DNA of 64,000 nucleotides from Lachnospiraceae bacterium AD3010. GTDB lineage: Bacteria; Bacillota; Clostridia; Lachnospirales; Lachnospiraceae. The position numbers and the translations under genes are program-made. The stretch is from contig JHWU01000007.1 in NCBI GenBank assembly GCA_000622025.1, positions 145,049-209,048 on the forward strand, read 5' to 3'. Under the pieces are notes generated by a model, which had not been told where the DNA came from, did not search any database, and saw only the letters and a list, made by a program, of their open reading frames with translations. Positions 61,727 to 64,000 of this stretch are shown here, one piece after another (position 1 is the first letter of the stretch; each line of letters begins with the position of its first letter).

Positions 61727-62848
61727 CTACATCGTGATAAGCTCATACTCCCTGCTGCCGAGGCCTATCTTCTCTCCGTGCTCCAGCGTCTCCTTCCAGC
61801 GGATATTGGGATTGCTGTCCAGAAAATGATCATGGTGGTGATGCCAGTCCGGACGCGCCAGATTGTCTCCAAGCTGACTGTTCCTGACGGGAGTTGCCTT
61901 TTGACAGAGATCTGCCGCCGCCTGGTCTATGGCTACGGGATCAAAGCTTGCAAGCATCCCTATATTGGGTAAGATCGGTGCGTCATTCTCCCCATGACAG
62001 TCACAGTTCGGAGATACATCCATAATGAGACTGATATGGAAGGAGGGCTTATTATTAAGTATGGCCGCCGTATACTCCGCCATCATTGAGCAGAGAGACT
62101 CAAGTGCAGTATCCTCCATAGCCCTTATGGCATCAAAAGCGCAGGCTCCGATACAGCGTCCGCAGCCCTTACAGATATCCTGGTCGATAACAGCCTTTCC
62201 GCTTTCATAGCTTATGGCATCCGAGCCGCATTCGGACGCACATTTTTTGCAGTTTCTGCAGAGATTGGGATTCACCTTGGGCTTGCCGTCACAGTGCTGC
62301 TGCATCTTTCCGGCACGGCTTCCGCCGCCCATTCCTATGTTCTTTATGGCTCCTCCGAAGCCCGTCATCTCGTGCCCTTTGAAGTGGCTTAGGGAAATAA
62401 TGATATCGGCATCATAAAGTGCCCTTCCGATATACGCTTCCTTGCAGTATTCACCGTTTGGAACCGGAACAGTTGCCTCGTCGGTGCCCTTAAGCCCGTC
62501 GGCTATTATGGTATAACATCCGGTAGTCATACTGTTAAAGCCGTTAACTTCCGCATTATACAGATGATCCACTGCATTCTTCCGGCTTCCGGGATAGAGT
62601 GTATTGCAGTCCGTAAGGAAGGGCTTGCCTCCGAATTCCTTGATAAGATCCGCAACTGCCTTCACGTAGTTAGGTCTTAAGTATGAAAGATTTCCAAGCT
62701 CTCCGAAATGCATTTTTATCGCGGCAAAGCGTCCGTCAAAATCAATATCTCCCATTCCGGCCTTTCTGCAGAGCTTCTGAAGCTTAAGCGTAAGGCTTGT
62801 TCCTATATTTGTCCTGAAATCAGTAAAATATACCTTTGATTTTGCCAT
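61727..62848 (-). CDS. DUF362 protein with two 4Fe-4S ferredoxin motifs
   Basis: A 373-residue cytoplasmic protein of DUF362, with MHFGELGNLSYLRPNYVKAV and KNIGMGGGSRAGKMQQH. Two ferredoxin-type clusters follow: CRNCKKCASEC and CKGCGRCIGAC. The end NLARPDWHHHHDHFL is family-specific. AGGAGGAAGG precedes the ATG at 62848. These proteins are common in clostridia and probably act in electron transfer or metallocentre assembly; the precise role is unknown. Transcribed toward the SIMPL gene. Confidence 0.93.
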   Translation of the reverse strand: MAKSKVYFTDFRTNIGTSLTLKLQKLCRKAGMGDIDFDGRFAAIKMHFGELGNLSYLRPNYVKAVADLIKEFGGKPFLTDCNTLYPGSRKNAVDHLYNAEVNGFNSMTTGCYTIIADGLKGTDEATVPVPNGEYCKEAYIGRALYDADIIISLSHFKGHEMTGFGGAIKNIGMGGGSRAGKMQQHCDGKPKVNPNLCRNCKKCASECGSDAISYESGKAVIDQDICKGCGRCIGACAFDAIRAMEDTALESLCSMMAEYTAAILNNKPSFHISLIMDVSPNCDCHGENDAPILPNIGMLASFDPVAIDQAAADLCQKATPVRNSQLGDNLARPDWHHHHDHFLDSNPNIRWKETLEHGEKIGLGSREYELITM

Positions 62849-62992
62849 ATCCTTCCTCCTGCCTTATTCCCTCTAAGCGATTATTCTGATTATACTATAT
62901 ATTTGCACTATTTTCATCCCTTAAACCCAACATCTTTTCGCCATCGGCCAAAGATATCGTCGTGACATCAGTCCTTCAGACTTAAGTCAAAT

Positions 62993-63021
62993 GTCATTCT
63001 GAGCGAAGCGAAGAATCTTTC
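62993..63021. repeat. Dispersed repeat, single unit
   Basis: GTCATTCTGAGCGAAGCGAA plus GAATCTTTC. It lies in the 305-bp gap upstream of DUF362, which otherwise shows only a minus-strand TATAAT at 62889-62894 and the promoter of the plus-strand gene. Confidence 0.85.
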
Positions 63022-63117
63022 GTCCCAGTCCGCCGGTAAGCCCCATAGGATAAACGCATCAATCTCTCCGAAAGACGTGTTGACTGTATGTCCACAAGCA
63101 TAACCCCAGGATGATGA

Positions 63118-63146
63118 TTTACAAGACAGTGATTCTTTGCTATGAT
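63118..63146 (+). promoter_or_regulatory. Promoter of the plus-strand membrane protein, with leaderless start
   Basis: -35 TTTACA (63118-63123), 17-bp spacer, -10 TATGAT (63141-63146). The ATG at 63154 falls 8 bp after the -10 box, where transcription should begin, so the mRNA may start at or next to the start codon. Confidence 0.65.
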
Positions 63147-63153
63147 TAGTGCC

Positions 63154-63507
63154 ATGAATGACGCAGGATTTAATAATATATTTGATATCATTGAAGCTCT
63201 GGCCGGTGCGTACATAATCTACTCCGGTATCAGAATGAGAAGCACAGGTATACTGCCCTCCCAGCTGGTGGGCAAGGATATCGACATCTATTCCTCCAGG
63301 GATCCGAAGGGATTTATCAAGACTATGTTCCCCGTATATATGATAAGCGGCGGCTTATTCCTCGGTCTCGGAGCGGCATCCCTGTATATGGATAATTACG
63401 CCGATATGCCACTCTGGGCAAATCTCACCATCACCGGCGTTCTTCTTCTTACCTGCATAGTTTTTGCAGTGTTGACCAGGATGAACGAAAAGAAATACCT
63501 GAGATAG
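63154..63507 (+). CDS. Small membrane protein, probably leaderless
   Basis: A 117-residue protein with three hydrophobic segments: about 9-22 (IIEALAGAYIIYSG), 57-75 (PVYMISGGLFLGLGAASLY) and 88-107 (LTITGVLLLTCIVFAVL). A charged tail MNEKKYLR ends it. The frame opens at 63142 inside the -10 box, so I choose ATG 63154; neither has a Shine-Dalgarno. No family recognised. It converges with the citrate synthase gene, 12 bp apart, without a visible shared terminator. Confidence 0.7.
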   Translation: MNDAGFNNIFDIIEALAGAYIIYSGIRMRSTGILPSQLVGKDIDIYSSRDPKGFIKTMFPVYMISGGLFLGLGAASLYMDNYADMPLWANLTITGVLLLTCIVFAVLTRMNEKKYLR

Positions 63508-63519
63508 TCCCTTGTTCTG

Positions 63520-64000
63520 TCATCTTTCACTCATCGGAACATACCTGCTTATAGGCGAAACCGGCTTGTAGGCAGGTCTTATTATCTTACCGTTATTACT
63601 CAGCTCCTCTATCCTGTGGGCGCCCCAGCCCGCGATCCGTGCACAGGCAAAGATCGGAGTAAAGAGCTCCTCAGGAAGCCCCAGCATCTTATATACGAAG
63701 CCCGAGTAAAAGTCCACATTACAGCAGACACCCTTGTACATCTGCCTCTCTTCTGCTATCACCTCCGGCCCCATCCTCTCAATAAGAGCATAGAGATTGA
63801 ATTCCGATGAATAGCCCTTTTCATCCGCCAGTCTCTCCACAAAGGAACGGAATATTTTCTCTCTGGGATCGGAAATTGAGTATACGGCATGTCCCATTCC
63901 GTAGATAAGGCCGCTCCTGTCAAAGGCCTCCTTATGCAGAAGCTTTTTCAGATACTCTCTTACCTCATCCTCATCCGTGACATCCTGCACATTCCTCTTC
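63520..64000 (-). CDS. gltA: Citrate synthase, C-terminal part (runs off window end)
   Basis: The last 159 residues of citrate synthase, which condenses oxaloacetate and acetyl-CoA. Catalytic segments are YGMGHAVYSISDPR (active-site histidine), and NVDFYSGFVYKMLGLPEELF, then FACARIAGWGAHRIEE with the GWxAH motif. The frame is open to the window end and codes KRNVQDV before the apparent start, so the true start lies beyond. The final residues PISRYVPMSER are typical. Identity is firm, but whether it is the Si or Re type cannot be asked of the fragment; the motifs fit Si-type. Confidence 0.95.
   Translation of the reverse strand, partial: KRNVQDVTDEDEVREYLKKLLHKEAFDRSGLIYGMGHAVYSISDPREKIFRSFVERLADEKGYSSEFNLYALIERMGPEVIAEERQMYKGVCCNVDFYSGFVYKMLGLPEELFTPIFACARIAGWGAHRIEELSNNGKIIRPAYKPVSPISRYVPMSER

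Noticed and set aside
62994-63215. Minus frame opposite the leaderless gene
   Set aside because: Shadow of the plus-strand membrane protein and the dispersed repeat; no ribosome site.

Overview
The window looks like chromosome of a low-to-mid GC Gram-positive anaerobe of class Clostridia, most likely a Lachnospiraceae member. The evidence is a SCIFF peptide with its radical SAM maturase, a Gram-positive LexA box at recA, type III pantothenate kinase, formate-tetrahydrofolate ligase with FolD, Rex-like operators at an iron alcohol dehydrogenase, and double-glycine peptide precursors. I cannot name a genus. Almost every gene lies on the minus strand, so transcription runs from high to low coordinates. 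The clear plus-strand genes are a LytTR regulator (52.6-53.5 kb) and a small membrane protein (63.15-63.5 kb).

Layout. 0-2.2 kb: pheS and the 5' part of pheT. 2.2-6.8 kb: cbiB, a short CobU-like gene, cobU, a HAD phosphatase, a small membrane protein and recJ. 7-9 kb: SCIFF maturase scfB and the 48-residue precursor scfA. 9-10.9 kb: recX and recA with an SOS promoter. 11-13.7 kb: a lipoprotein and an alpha/beta hydrolase. 13.8-18.9 kb: an unrecognised four-gene cluster (two YbjN/type III chaperone-like proteins, a GNAT-like protein and a 1019-residue protein). 19-21.8 kb: iron alcohol dehydrogenase, xerD, tRNA-Ala(GGC). 22-22.8 kb: a 54-bp tandem hairpin array and a double-glycine peptide gene. 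22.8-27.8 kb: Nudix, coaX, asd, argH, a membrane protein, a TSCPD protein. 27.9-34.2 kb: RND efflux pump, its adaptor, a CDF transporter. 34.5-36.1 kb: ilvC, ilvN. 36.7-44.7 kb: a zinc-ribbon/TPR protein, folD, fhs, ftsK, uppP. 44.8-49.5 kb: a c-di-GMP synthase/phosphodiesterase pair. 49.8-53.5 kb: an accessory island with a TNT-toxin-like secreted protein, remnants of a CPBP-like protein and of a sigma/anti-sigma pair, a Nif11-like peptide precursor and a LytTR regulator. 53.5-60.7 kb: leuCD behind a branched-chain amino acid ABC transporter (livKHMGF). 60.9-64 kb: a SIMPL protein, a DUF362 ferredoxin, a membrane protein and the C-terminal part of citrate synthase.

The housekeeping genes form short, tightly packed operons with TAATG or ATGA overlaps. 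The intergenic gaps hold several families of structured repeats. The most notable is a 63-bp element with three hairpins. It occurs four times, and its copies differ by paired, structure-preserving changes. Two copies sit inside one copy of a 277-bp terminal-inverted-repeat element, and a second copy of that element, 14 kb away, lacks them. Other families are a GTCATCCTGAGCGAAGCGAAGGATCTTT-type repeat placed just after stop codons, a 175-bp foldback element and a 31-nt REP-like palindrome.

The best candidates for something undescribed are the 13.8-18.9 kb cluster, the 63-bp nested hairpin element, and the 49.8-53.5 kb island. All functional calls come from reading motifs; no database search was run.
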